Shown: positions 32,584 through 43,100 of the stretch, in pieces
Layout: each line of letters starts with the position of its first letter
How positions within the stretch are numbered: the first letter of the stretch is position 1
Program-made: the position numbers and the translations under genes
Assembly: GCA_001662425.1 (NCBI GenBank)
Contig: BDDC01000652.1
Location: 1-50,248, forward strand
Source: Chlamydomonas sphaeroides
Taxonomy: Eukaryota > Chlorophyta > Chlorophyceae > Chlamydomonadales > Chlamydomonadaceae
Length of the DNA stretch: 50,248 nucleotides
Direction: 5' to 3'
The notes under the pieces: model-generated
The model's input: only the letters and a program-made list of their open reading frames with translations
Databases searched by the model: none
Told to the model about the DNA's origin: nothing

Positions 32584-32914
32584 TGTGTGGCGACCGCGAC
32601 GGATGTGTGTGTGGATGTCCGGTTATGTGACGCGCGCTGCTGTGCCCCACTGCCGCGTTGGTGGTGTGACTTTTGTTTGCGTGCCGGCTATACTTTATAG
32701 TTACGCACAATCCTTTGCTGGGAGTGCATTGCCGTGCACTTGCAGTCGTCTGTGCACGCGCGCTGACACACAACACATACCGCAACTGCACGCGCCGTAA
32801 CAAACGTCAGAGCTAGCTGCACCCAGATTTTCGGCAGTTCGGCGCAACACTCATCGCCATCGCAAACGTGTTTGCCAGCGCCTGTTGACTTGACGGAGCA
32901 GCAGCGTAGGCGAC
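32584..32914. promoter_or_regulatory. Candidate bidirectional promoter
   Basis: 331 bases separate the divergent start codons of the aldo/keto reductase and the small membrane protein. A TATA-like run (TATACTTTATAG) lies near 32688-32702. Inferred from layout. Confidence 0.45.
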
Positions 32915-33634
32915 ATGCGCGATAGCTGGTTGGGCCGCGCGCTGGACACGACCTTCGGCGTTCGCGGGCGGACGAACCTACTAGCGTGGGCCGTGGCAGG
33001 CGGCATGGCCTACTTCTGGATATACCTGCCACAGCAGCGGCAGCAGGAAGAGAGGAAGGTGAGGGCCCAGGGGCATAGGGGCTGAGGTGAGGGGGCCATA
33101 CCGGCAGAGCAAAAGCAGGCGCGGGCTGAGGGGCCGGCCTGGGGGAGCAGGGCGCAGGGTATGCCGTCCAGCGCCGACCTGCCTGCTCGAGCGGCGCCAT
33201 CACTGGGCCATCAGACCAGGTGACTGCTACGGCCCGGCTGCCGCCCCGTCACCCGCCATACTGCTGTCACGGCCCTGACCGCGACGCAAGACATCACGGC
33301 CACGGGTGGCTGGCTTTCACTCTGGAGACAGCGTGTGGCGTAACCTGCCGTCGCTCTACCTGGGCATTGGGTTTGCCAGTTCCTTGCGTCCTCACCCACC
33401 TCGTGCTTCCGACCTCGTTCTGACAACCCATGCCGGCCATACCGTTCATGGCCCCAGGAGCGGTGTTCCGTGACTGAAAGCCCACCCTGCATGCCCCAAC
33501 TGCTGCAGGTGATCTACGAGCAGAAGCGGCGGCACTACGAGGAGAAGGGCCTGTGGGACACAGACAAGGTCAAGCCCATCCCGGACAAGCAGCAGAACGG
33601 GCTGGTCGTGGGGACCGGCAACAAGACGGCATGA
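32915..33634 (+). CDS. Small single-pass membrane protein, unknown function
   Basis: Two in-phase exons, 32915-33058 and 33509-33634, give 89 aa. Residues about 22-40 (LLAWAVAGGMAYFWIYLP) are one hydrophobic helix, preceded by a short basic arginine stretch (GVRGRTNLL). The rest is a charged helix rich in Gln, Glu, Lys and Arg (QQRQQEERK, EQKRRHYEEKG) ending in KPIPDKQQ and a polar tail. This shape recalls small supernumerary subunits or assembly factors of mitochondrial inner-membrane complexes, but I do not recognise the family and assign no function. The clean splice sites (AAG|GTGAGG and CTGCAG|GTG) and in-frame join support a real gene. It sits upstream of prohibitin on the same strand, 826 bases away. 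Confidence 0.75.
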
Positions 33635-34460
33635 GGCGCAGGGCGGCCTGCTTGGCGCATGCGGGCGGCTGCGTTCGGGGGGTTCGGGGCAGCGGCGGAG
33701 GCTGCATTGGTGGGGCTGGCTGACTGGCGAGGGCAGGGATAGAGAGGCGGTCGGCAAGAAGCACGGGAGGAATGGGGCAGGCCGCCGGCGAGGCGCGAGC
33801 TGGGGCAGGTGTAGCGCGCACGTGTGCCGTTGTGGGATTCTTAAGACCGGTTGGCAGTCCTGAGCACGTCGGCTGGTGAGGATGGTTTGTGTTGTGGTTT
33901 GCCGGATGCTGTTCCTGCGGGGGCAGGGATAGAGGGGCAGTCCAGCCGGCGTGCTGTACTGCGGTGCTGGTGTGCGGAGCCGCGGCCGGAACGGCTGGCT
34001 CAGGGCACGGCTCAGGGCCGCTGCGTGTGGAGTGGTCGGGCCGGGCAGCGGGCTAAGGGACATAGACATGTGATGAGTTGCTTTAAGAAGTAAGGTTCCA
34101 AGGTCTGTCACGACCCTTAGAGCTGCCGCCCCCGTGCAGCAGGAAAGGGAAGGAGCAGGAGGCTCCTGTGCAGCAGCAGGTGGAGGACGTCGAAGGCCGC
34201 CACATGGGCAAAATGCCCCCTGCAGGAGGTCGCCAGGGCGTCTCACAAGCAGCCATGACGGTAGCTGCAGATGTAATGACCATGACGGGGCAGGGGCCTG
34301 CTGCGAAGTGGCTCGTCTAAGAAGGGCACCTGTTTTCCTCGGGGGAAGGAACGGGGAGACGACACGGTTCATCGGAGGGTCACAACTCGCGCCGTGACCG
34401 CACTTGTTCGTTCAGACACCACGCTGCACTAGCGTGTCAGCGAGCCGATCCGCTAGCAAA
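33635..34460. other. Intergenic, prohibitin promoter region
   Basis: 826 bases between two rightward genes. It has no open frame with recognisable content and must hold the 3' untranslated region of the small membrane-protein gene and the prohibitin promoter. Confidence 0.55.
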
Positions 34461-36953
34461 ATGGCTGCTCCCGAGGCGGCCCAAGTGGCCATCACGGTCC
34501 TCAACAAGGTTATTCGCTACGCGGTCGGCCTTGGTGTAGGCGTTAGCGTGCTTCAAACGTCCCTATACAACGGTACGTGCGGCTTGACTCGGATGAGGCG
34601 AGCGTTCGCGAGAGCGCCGGCGGCAGATGACGCTGTATTCGTCTTGTTTTCGCGCAGTGGACGGTGGAGAGCGCGCGATCATCTTTGATCGCTTCCGCGG
34701 AGTCCTGCCCGAGCCAGTCAGCGAGGGGACGCACTTCCGGATCCCATGGGTGCAGCAGCCCAACGTGATTGACATTCGCACGCGGCCGCGGAGCATCAGC
34801 TCGGTCACGGGTACCAAGGGTGAGGCGGGGAGGGGGTGGGGCATGCGCGGCGCTGCCTAGTTAGCGCCACGGCTGCGGGGACGTGTGGCCCGGGTGGTGA
34901 CACCCGCGCTGGCGTGGCGTGTGCGCAGATCTGCAGATGGTCAACATGTCCCTGCGCATCCTCAGCAAGCCCGATGAGGTCCGGCTGGCCCACATCTTTA
35001 AGGTGAGGACACGGCGCAGGGGCTGGGTCCCGCGCTGAACGGGCCCCGCCCAGGGTCCTCTTGCTGGTTCGTGCCGTCGAACGCTGCCCGTCCCCGCCCT
35101 CAGACCCTCGGCACGGACTGGGAGGAGCGCGTGCTGCCGTCGATCGGCAATGAGGTGGTGAAGGCGGTGGTGGCGCAGTACAACGCTGAGCAGCTCATCA
35201 CGAACCGAGAGAAGGTCTCGCGCGCGGTGAGCCCCCCGCCCCACGGCGCGCGGCGCCAGCGTCCCGGCCGCCTGCCCCGCCCGCCGCGCTCTTGTGGGGC
35301 TTCGTTCTGCCGGCAGACACCCTCAGCCACCGGTGCCTCGGGGCCCACACTACGTTGCGATAGGTCTACGCACGCTTGGTGTTTGGTGAAGCCACGGCCT
35401 CGTGCGGATCCGAGGGCTTCGCACGTTGCTGCACGCCGCTCAGGCACTGCGCTCCCCCGTGCCCGCCGCCATCTGACAGGTGCGCGAGGCGCTGACGTCG
35501 CGCGCGTCGGACTTCGGCATCGTGCTGGACGACGTTGCCATCACGCACCTGTCCTTCGGCACCGAGGTGCGCCCCAGGTGGCGGAGGCGGGGCAAACAAA
35601 ACCAAATTAACGGCGGGGCAGGCTGCTGCTGCTACGAGGCCAACGAAGCGTGCTCGGGCTGGGAGGGCTGTGGCCAGGGCGTCTGCTTAGTGGGAGAAGG
35701 GATTATGGTGTCCGCGAGGGCTGCAAGGGTGCGGCCTCATGCGCAGCCTGGCGGTGGGGAAACGTGGGGTGGAATGTTGCGCCGTTCGCGTGGAAGCGGG
35801 GAGGCGGATGCCGTGCTGTGTGCACCGGTGCGCAGCAGCTGGCGACCCTGCTGCGCGAACGTAGCCGGCGGGATGGATGGAACAGGTGGCTCGGCGGGTA
35901 CCTTGGGGGCTGATGCCATGGTAGGAGTGTGTTGTATGATGACTACACCCTCCTCCGCAGTACGGTGCTCATCGATGCCGGGTAGCTTGCTCTCATCACT
36001 CACGCCCAGGGCACCTGCATTGCGTGCATGGCATCCGACACATCGCCCTGACCCTACTCCCGGCTCCGGTTCCCCCGCCCACGCTCGCCCACGCAGTTCA
36101 CGCGCGCCGTGGAGGCCAAGCAGGTGGCGGCGCAGGACGCGGAACGGGCCAAGTTCGTGGTCATGAAGGCGGAGCAGGTGGGCCATCATGCGCGGGGGGG
36201 GGGGGCGCGCGGGCCCTCGGCGCGCTGGAGAATCGAGGCGGTGTTTGTGCTGTTACGCCCCAAGCCACGTGCAGCAGTTGCTTGTCGGCCGGCATGGCGC
36301 CTGCAAGGGGCTGCATGTGCGCCGCGCATGGGGGAGCATGGGCGCCGCTGCTTCCGCGGCCACATTCCGGGCACCGAAGCCGACCGGCTTCATTGGGAGC
36401 GGTTCTTTGGTGCCTTCCGGCAGTCAAGCACGCTGCTGAACCGCGGCCGCCCTTGTGTGCACCCCTGCGCGCCCCGCCCCGCGCCTGCGGCCGAGCCCTG
36501 CAGGAGAGGCAGGCGGCGGTCATCAAGGCCGAGGGTGAGAGCGAGTCGGCCAAGCTGATCTCGGAGGCCACCAAGACGTACGGCTTCGGTCTCATCGAGC
36601 TGCGCAAGATCGAGGTGCGTGCCGGGCTGCCACGCGCGGAAGAGCAGCGACCTGACCATGCCTGGGCTGTCATGGGCGCTGTCTGGCTGTTTGCGTAGGG
36701 GGCCTTCAGCATGGGCTGCCTCCAGCTGTCGCCGGTCGGCCCCTGATTCGGCCTCTTTGTCGGCCTCGTGCGGATTCGTTCGCTGCGTGTTGCTGCGCTG
36801 TATGGTAGCGCTTGGAGCTCTGCCGTGACATGTGTCGTACGCCTCTGCTCGCAGGCGGCCAAGGACGTGGCGGAGACCATGTCCAAGAGCCGCAACGTGG
36901 TCTACCTGCCGAACTCCGGCAACATGCTCATGAACATTAACCCTAGCCAGTAA
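34461..36953 (+). CDS. PHB1: Prohibitin 1 (SPFH family), mitochondrial
   Basis: Subunit of the ring-shaped prohibitin scaffold of the mitochondrial inner membrane, built of alternating PHB1 and PHB2, which regulates the m-AAA protease and membrane organisation. Eight in-phase exons: 34461-34572, 34658-34819, 34929-35002, 35104-35226, 35480-35566, 36097-36177, 36504-36614, 36855-36953, giving 282 aa, the usual length. A hydrophobic N-terminal anchor spans about residues 17-35. The SPFH core shows GERAIIFDRFRGV, EGTHFRIPWVQQP, DLQMVNMSLRILSKPD, ERVLPSIGNEVVKAVVAQYN and QLITNREKVS. The helical tail shows EAKQVAAQDAERAKFVV and ERQAAVIKAEGESESAKLI. HLSFGTEFT, GLIELRKIEAA and SRNVVYLP favour the PHB1 branch over PHB2. 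Every junction has standard splice sites. Confidence 0.96.
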
Positions 36954-38525
36954 GGGCGGTGCCTGGTGACGTTACATGCGCATGATGCGGCGCGAGGCCG
37001 CTCAGGCGGTGGCGGTGGAGACGGTTGTTTGGGGTTGAAGGCAGGGCGCGTGGATGAGGCGCCGCGACGCGCGAGGGGCGAGTAGGGTTGGGGGCAGGTG
37101 GCGAACTTCAGCGTTCAGAGGTTCTTGGCGCGTTGCTGCATCCTTGCAAGCACCTTCTCCACGTACTGTAGGGTTGGGTTGGTTTGGGGTTGGGGCGGCG
37201 TGGGTGGAAGAGCGATGGTCGCGGCTTTCAGTGGCAAACACCACCGCATCTGCCTGCCAGATGTCGCTGCTTCATGTGCAACTATGTTCTCAAGCGACTT
37301 GCCTTTCGCGTGTACTTGTTCAACAGCCAACCCGCTACGACGCCTGTGCAGAACGAGGCAGCGCAGAGTTTCACCGCAGTAGACGTCTGCACCATGGTTC
37401 AAGTAACTGGAGGAAGTGGCTGCAAGCCGTGGCCGTGACTCCACCACGCCGAGATGTTGCAATCGGCTCTCCTGGATGTTGCAGTCGTAGAACTTTCAGG
37501 CGGGTTGCGGAGCTTCAATTATGAGCAGGGCATGTGAAAGTATGTGGTGCTGGACACGAAGCTCAAGAGAGTGGCGACGAACACTCGTGTGCCGACGCAT
37601 ACCCGCGTTTACCTCACAGCACCCGGTCGTCCCATGCCTCGGGCCCTCAGTCAAGCGGTTAACTATGCAGCTGTTAGCAGCAAGACACGATCACCATGCT
37701 GCATGTGCATCGGGATCTTCGTTCGGTGCATCGGTAGCTTCGTTCTACCAGGATGGGCCAGGCTAAGCCATCACTGCCACCGCCAAGGCCTGCTGCGTTC
37801 CAGGCCCTGCTATGCACGCTCACCTTCCTATTGTGTGGGTCGTCGTCATCTCTGGGGCCATGCAGTTATCTGTTCGGTTAGTGCTGTGGCGCGTTGGCTC
37901 AGTGTGCAGGCAAAGCGAACTCTGGGCCGTTCACCCCGCCACATTCCTCTAACCACAGAGCCCTTACCCCACTTCATCGCTGGCCCGTGCTATGAGCCAG
38001 GAGAAGTCATGCGGCCATGTCTGATATGGACGTGAAAGCCGCGGGATGTGGCTCGTTGCAAGCCGTAACAGCAAGCTGCGGGATTCGTCTGCATCTCTCA
38101 TCGCTCGAGTCCAGGGGCAAGCAGCCAACGCACATGGGGCCCGCAATGCGCCACCCCACTAACGTCCAAGTTGCGGCACCGCCTCAGGGGGGCCAGCGGC
38201 CAGGGTCGTACAACACTACTCACTACACATCTCTCCACACGGCGCACCAGTAAAACGCGCCCTCACTGCAGCAAGAAAGAATGCTTAGAATACCAAAACA
38301 CAGAGCAGGCGCACCAGGCGCCGCGCATGAACTCCGACCGCTATGTGCCAAAAGCCTGCTGCATTGAGCAGCCTTAAGCAGCCCGCCAAAATGCTACCAA
38401 GGCCCGCCATAGCTCACGCAGCCACCTCCGCCCGCCGTCCAGGGCAGCAACACTCCGCTTCGCTTCAGGGGCCCAGCTTATCAGGCCCGCGAGGGGCGGC
38501 AACGGCCACGCCGTACGGCCCCAGC
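36954..38525. other. Convergent intergenic region, no gene seen
   Basis: About 1.6 kb between the 3' ends of prohibitin and the leftward DUF4079-like gene, with lower GC than its flanks. Open frames are short and without recognisable motifs. Confidence 0.55.
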
Positions 38526-39916
38526 TTACGGCCACGACGTGAACTGGAAGACCTTGCCCACAATCTCCAGGCCGGTTGGCACCTGCCACGCGAAAAGCGC
38601 CAGGTTGGCGCAGTTGAGCGCAATGTGGGCGTTGCGAGCGTTCTCATCGCCCTTCTGCATCGCCGGCACCAGAGCAGCGGCAGCGGCCCACAGGCCAACC
38701 TGCGCGGCGGCGACACAGGAGGCAGGCAAGTCGGGTCAACAAAGGCAGCGGCGAGGGCCGGGGCTAGCAGGCGCGCTGACAGGGCACACGGCGAGCAGGC
38801 CGGGCGCGACAGCGGTGCTTACGATGGCTGCGCCGGCGTAGAGGTGCGGGCCGGGGAAGAGCTTGCCGGTGCGCATGAAGGTGTTGACGCAGCCCTCGAT
38901 GGCGATGCCGGTGCCCGAGGCCAGCAGCAGGGAGCCCCACCTGGGAGCGGCGGGCAAGGGCGGACACACGCATGGGTCACAGCGTGCACGGGGGCTGGGA
39001 GAAGGTGTGCGGCCCCAGGTACAGCGCGACTGTAAAAGCAGCTGTGGTTGCAGCTAGCCTTCGATGGTGGCGTATAGGACCGCGCGGCTATGTGCTCACC
39101 ACCAGTGCTTGTCGCGGGGGCTGTTGGCAACCAGGGCCTTGCGCTCCTGCACAGGCAGGGGGACCTTGTTAGGCAACTGCCATGCAGCCCCAGCTACCAG
39201 CCTGGTGTCGGGTTGCACACGCACACCCGACGTATCTCTGTATGTGCAGTTTGCCGGTAACGTTTCACTGCCGCGTCGCACCTGCTCCTTGGCGGTGATG
39301 GCCGGCGAAGGGGCCGCCTCGGCAGCGTCGCCGGCGACGGCCGGCGCAGCCGCCTTGAGCTCCTTGATCTCGTTGCCGAGCTCACGGATGCGGCGCCACT
39401 GCCAGCCCAGGTAGCCGGCGTACAGCGTGCCGGCAAACAGGAAGCCCTGCGTTGCGGGTTGACGCAGGTGGCAAGGCCCCGTAACGTCACCGCCGACGCG
39501 ACGCTGCCAGGAGCTGTCACGTGCCCAGCTACGTGCCTATGAGGCCGCTACTTAGCATGTCAGAGTCGCCGCGACAACGCTGCGGGGTTCCTTAAATCTG
39601 GGCTAAGGGGGAAGGTTCTGCGTCTCACCATGACCGCGGGATGAATCAAGGCGACGGTGCGGCCCTCCAGGATGCCATAAGCGCCGTCGACAGCCTGTGC
39701 GGCATCCGCTTGAAGCAGGAAAGGCGCCAACACGGCTCCGGCCAGAAGAAGAGGCTGCGAGAGGCCCTTCGCGACATCCGCCTCGGAAGTCGACGACTGA
39801 GCCACGGCACGCGACGACGGACGCGCGACGCAGGCGACAGACAGAGTGCGACGACCCAGAGCCTTGCCGCTGCGCTGGGCGGGCAGCGAGCAGACGGGGG
39901 CGCGAGCGGCAAGCAT
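38526..39916 (-). CDS. DUF4079-like plastid membrane protein
   Basis: Five in-phase exons: 39629-39916, 39282-39446, 39100-39146, 38823-38940, 38526-38699, giving 263 aa. The N-terminus is a basic Ser/Arg/Ala transit-like peptide, followed by a hydrophobic stretch (PLLLAGAVLAPFLLQ) ending ADAAQA. This two-part pattern resembles thylakoid-directed leaders, though that is only an inference. The mature part has ALIHPAVMGFLFAGTLYAGY, then a helix of charged residues, then WGSLLLASGTGIAIEG, TGKLFPGPHLYAGA and KGDENARNAHIALNCANL, the signature pattern of the cyanobacterial and plastid DUF4079 membrane family. Four hydrophobic segments are apparent. Family function is unknown to me. Exon 3 could end at 39103 instead (one Trp fewer); I chose 39100 because GTGAGC is the stronger donor. 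Confidence 0.82.
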
Positions 39917-40144
39917 CGTGACGAGCGAGGGAGTCTCGGTAAGGTGACGTTAGTGGCTCGGTGTGTTTGGTGGCTGTGATCGACTGTTTTGAACAATGCC
40001 GATTGGCTTGCTTTCTGTGGCTCGGCACCTGTGGCCCTGCCATTGCCTTCCCTGGACCATAATTTTGGCCCAGGACGCTCGGGCCCAAACATTACCCCCC
40101 TTATTTTCCTACTAGCTGCTTCTCCGTCAGCTAGGAAACACATC
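39917..40144. promoter_or_regulatory. Candidate bidirectional promoter for two plastid genes
   Basis: About 228 bases separate the DUF4079-like start and the tentative PETs start. If the PETs start is correct, both promoters lie in this interval. Inferred from layout. Confidence 0.4.
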
Positions 40145-43100
40145 ATGCTGGGCCGGGAGCTTGGCCGCACGGCCACCGTGAAGGTCGGGCAGCGCACAAT
40201 TCCTGCTGCCGCTCCGTTGATCCAGACCAGCGTCTTAGCAATTGCTTTTGTGCACCACTATTGCAGGCGAATGGCCGGAACGTCGTGGCCCGCCTGCGGC
40301 CAGTCGCCGGCAGGTGGGCAATGGCAGCCACAACCACAATGTGGTCGCTCGCCGCCTGCGCCAACGCGCTCGCTGTGTGCGCCCCGCAGGCGTCAGGCCG
40401 CCTTCAAGGGCATTCGCCCCTCTGTCCGCGTCTTCGCGGAGGCGCCCGCTGGCGAGCAAGTCGCGAAGGCTGCGGCCATGCAGCTCGCGGACGTCAAGGA
40501 GGGCTCGGAGTACGAGGGCACTGTGGTGCGTTACGCTGAATGAAATGCGCTCGGGGCTGGGCTGTGGCCAACTCGCGACTGGTGCGGCGTGCAGAGCAAG
40601 GTGGAGGAGTTCGGCGCGTTCGTCGACTTCGGCGCCGTCAGCAGCGGCCTGATCCACATCTCCAAGCTGGCGGTGCGTTTAGCTAGTCGGCGCATGTAAG
40701 AGTGGAGCACTGCGACCAACATGCATGCTCTGCGCGCAGTCTGGCTTCACCAAGAGCGTCAAGGACGTTGTGTCCGTGGGCCAGAAGGTGACCGTCAAGG
40801 TCCTGAGCGTGGACGCCGCTAAGAACCGCGTGTCGCTGGAGCTCTCGGGCGGTGAGCGTTGGCTGGGAGCGGGGTGTGGGTTCGGCGTGTGCCACGACCA
40901 ACACCGCCATCCACCCCCCACCCTCAGGCGCGGCTGCGGCCTCCGCTCCCTCGGCCCGCGAGGGCAGGGCCCCCAGGGCGACCGCCTCCGCCGATGCCGA
41001 GGAGGAGTCGTACGACATCGTGGCCGACGGCGACGAGGACTACTTCGTGGACGAGGACGTGGAGGTTGAGCTGGACGAGGGCCAGCTGGAGGTCCGCTCC
41101 GACGTGGCCGGCTTTGAGGAGATCCCCTGGGTCATGGACGAGGAGGACGTGCTCGAGATGACGGAGGAGCAGCTCGCTGCGGCGGAGGCTGACCCCGACA
41201 GCCTCGAGGTGGGCTACAACGCTCTTGGCAGCGGCAGCTTCCTGCCCGGAATTCGGCCCAGCCCGGCACCAGTTATCCAGCTTGAACGAGCTTGAGCGCG
41301 GCCATGCTGGCACGTAGCTGCACGAGGCACACCTTGCATGCCGGCATGGTGTAAGTGGGTGCTGGCCGTCCTTGACGACTGCCGAAACCAGCCCCGATCA
41401 AACCATGTCGTCGGATATATTGTGTACGGGCCAATCATGCGCTACGCTATGCCCAGAAGGTCGGCGGCCCCATCAACGGGTGTCCCACGTCGGCTGACCC
41501 GTGCCTTGCCGGCCCGCCTGCCGTCGGGCTGAGAGCGGGCGAGCGCTCTAGCCGCCCCACGCAGCACTATATGTCAACCTGCACCGGTCTACACTAACCT
41601 GTCATAGCTACCAACCTGGCGTGCGCAACTCGTGTGTCGGCGTCCTTGCCCCGCTGTGCGGAATGCTTACCTGCGGCTACACGCTCTTGCGGCCGCGCAG
41701 GTCCTGTACGAGCTGGAGGCCCCCGGCTACATGGAGGAGGTCACGGGCAAGGTGACTCGCGTGGAGGACTACGGCGTGTTCGTGGAGTTCTCGTGGAACG
41801 AGAAGACCCTGACCGGCCTGCTGGCCCGCGACGAGATCAAGGTGCCGACGGCGCAGCTGTCGGAGGCGGAGCAGACCGCTCTGCGCGCCGAGTGGGCTGG
41901 CTCGGAGTACGAGATGCCCCAGTACGTGGAGGCCGATGAGGATGTGGACGTCAAGAAGTACTACAAGCCCGGTGACGAGGTGGGGCAGCGGGGTAGGAGG
42001 AGAGCAATCTCTGCCACGCCGGTTGTTGGTGTGCATGGTGGAACCGGGACCCGCAGCGTCGCAGGTACAGCGCCAGGCGGCGCGCTTGTTGGCGGCGGTG
42101 TGGCCGCACTCGACGTCCGCGTTACGTCAGCCTGCGTGGCGCTTGCTCCGCAGGTGACTGCCCTCGTGCTGGAGACTGACCTCATCGACCGCGGCGATGA
42201 CAACGGCAGGGGCATCACGCTGACCCACTTCACGGATGAGGACGTGAGCTCGGCCGTGGTGAACGCCTACGAGGACCTGGGCGAGGAGGAGGATGAGGAG
42301 CTGGAGCGCCTGCTGGAGGTGCGTTGCGCTGCTTGGCGTCGCTCCCGTCTTGATGTGTATGTGCCCGGTGGCCACAGCTGGGGTGTCAGTGAACGAACGG
42401 CTTGGCTGTGATTAATTTCGTGGTATCGTCCAGCGAGGGACGCCAGCGCTCTGCGGCTTCCGGTTCCGCGTGTCTTGCTGTTGGGCCGCACCCAGCGTGT
42501 AAGAGCAGCAGCAACCAAGCAGCTACCAAGGCTGCCTAAGGCAATGCTGCAGCGGTGCTGACGCCTGCCGCGCCGTGCTTGCCCACAGGATGCGCAGGCG
42601 GAGCTTGCGGACGAGGCCCTGGCCTTCTCCCCGGAGGACTTCATGGTGGACGACCCCGAGGCTGCCGCCGCTGACGACGAGGAGGAGTACGAGACGAACG
42701 ACCTGCAGTTCAGCACCGGCATGTACGATGCCGGTGTTGTCCGCCGCGCGTCCATGGGCAGCCTGGGCATGCCCCAGATGTCCTTCCCCAGCCGCCCCAT
42801 GGTGAGCCGCCAGCACAAGAGACGCCCTCGATCGGGCAGCGCGGGCGCGACGCGGGCTGACGAAGCACGCACGTGAAACTGCATTGAGGCCAGGGGTGAA
42901 CCACTTCAGCGGCGCTGACAGTGCTGTCGCAGGGCGGTGCTGCTACATGCCCTCTGCACACTTGGGCCTGCTGCAGCAATCACGCACGTCACCGTGTCGC
43001 CCATACCCCTCGCCGTGCACAGGCTGCCGTTGTCAACTCGGCGGGCATGGCGATCCTGCCCGCCACGGCCACGGACTTCGAGGGCGACAAGGTGCAGCTG

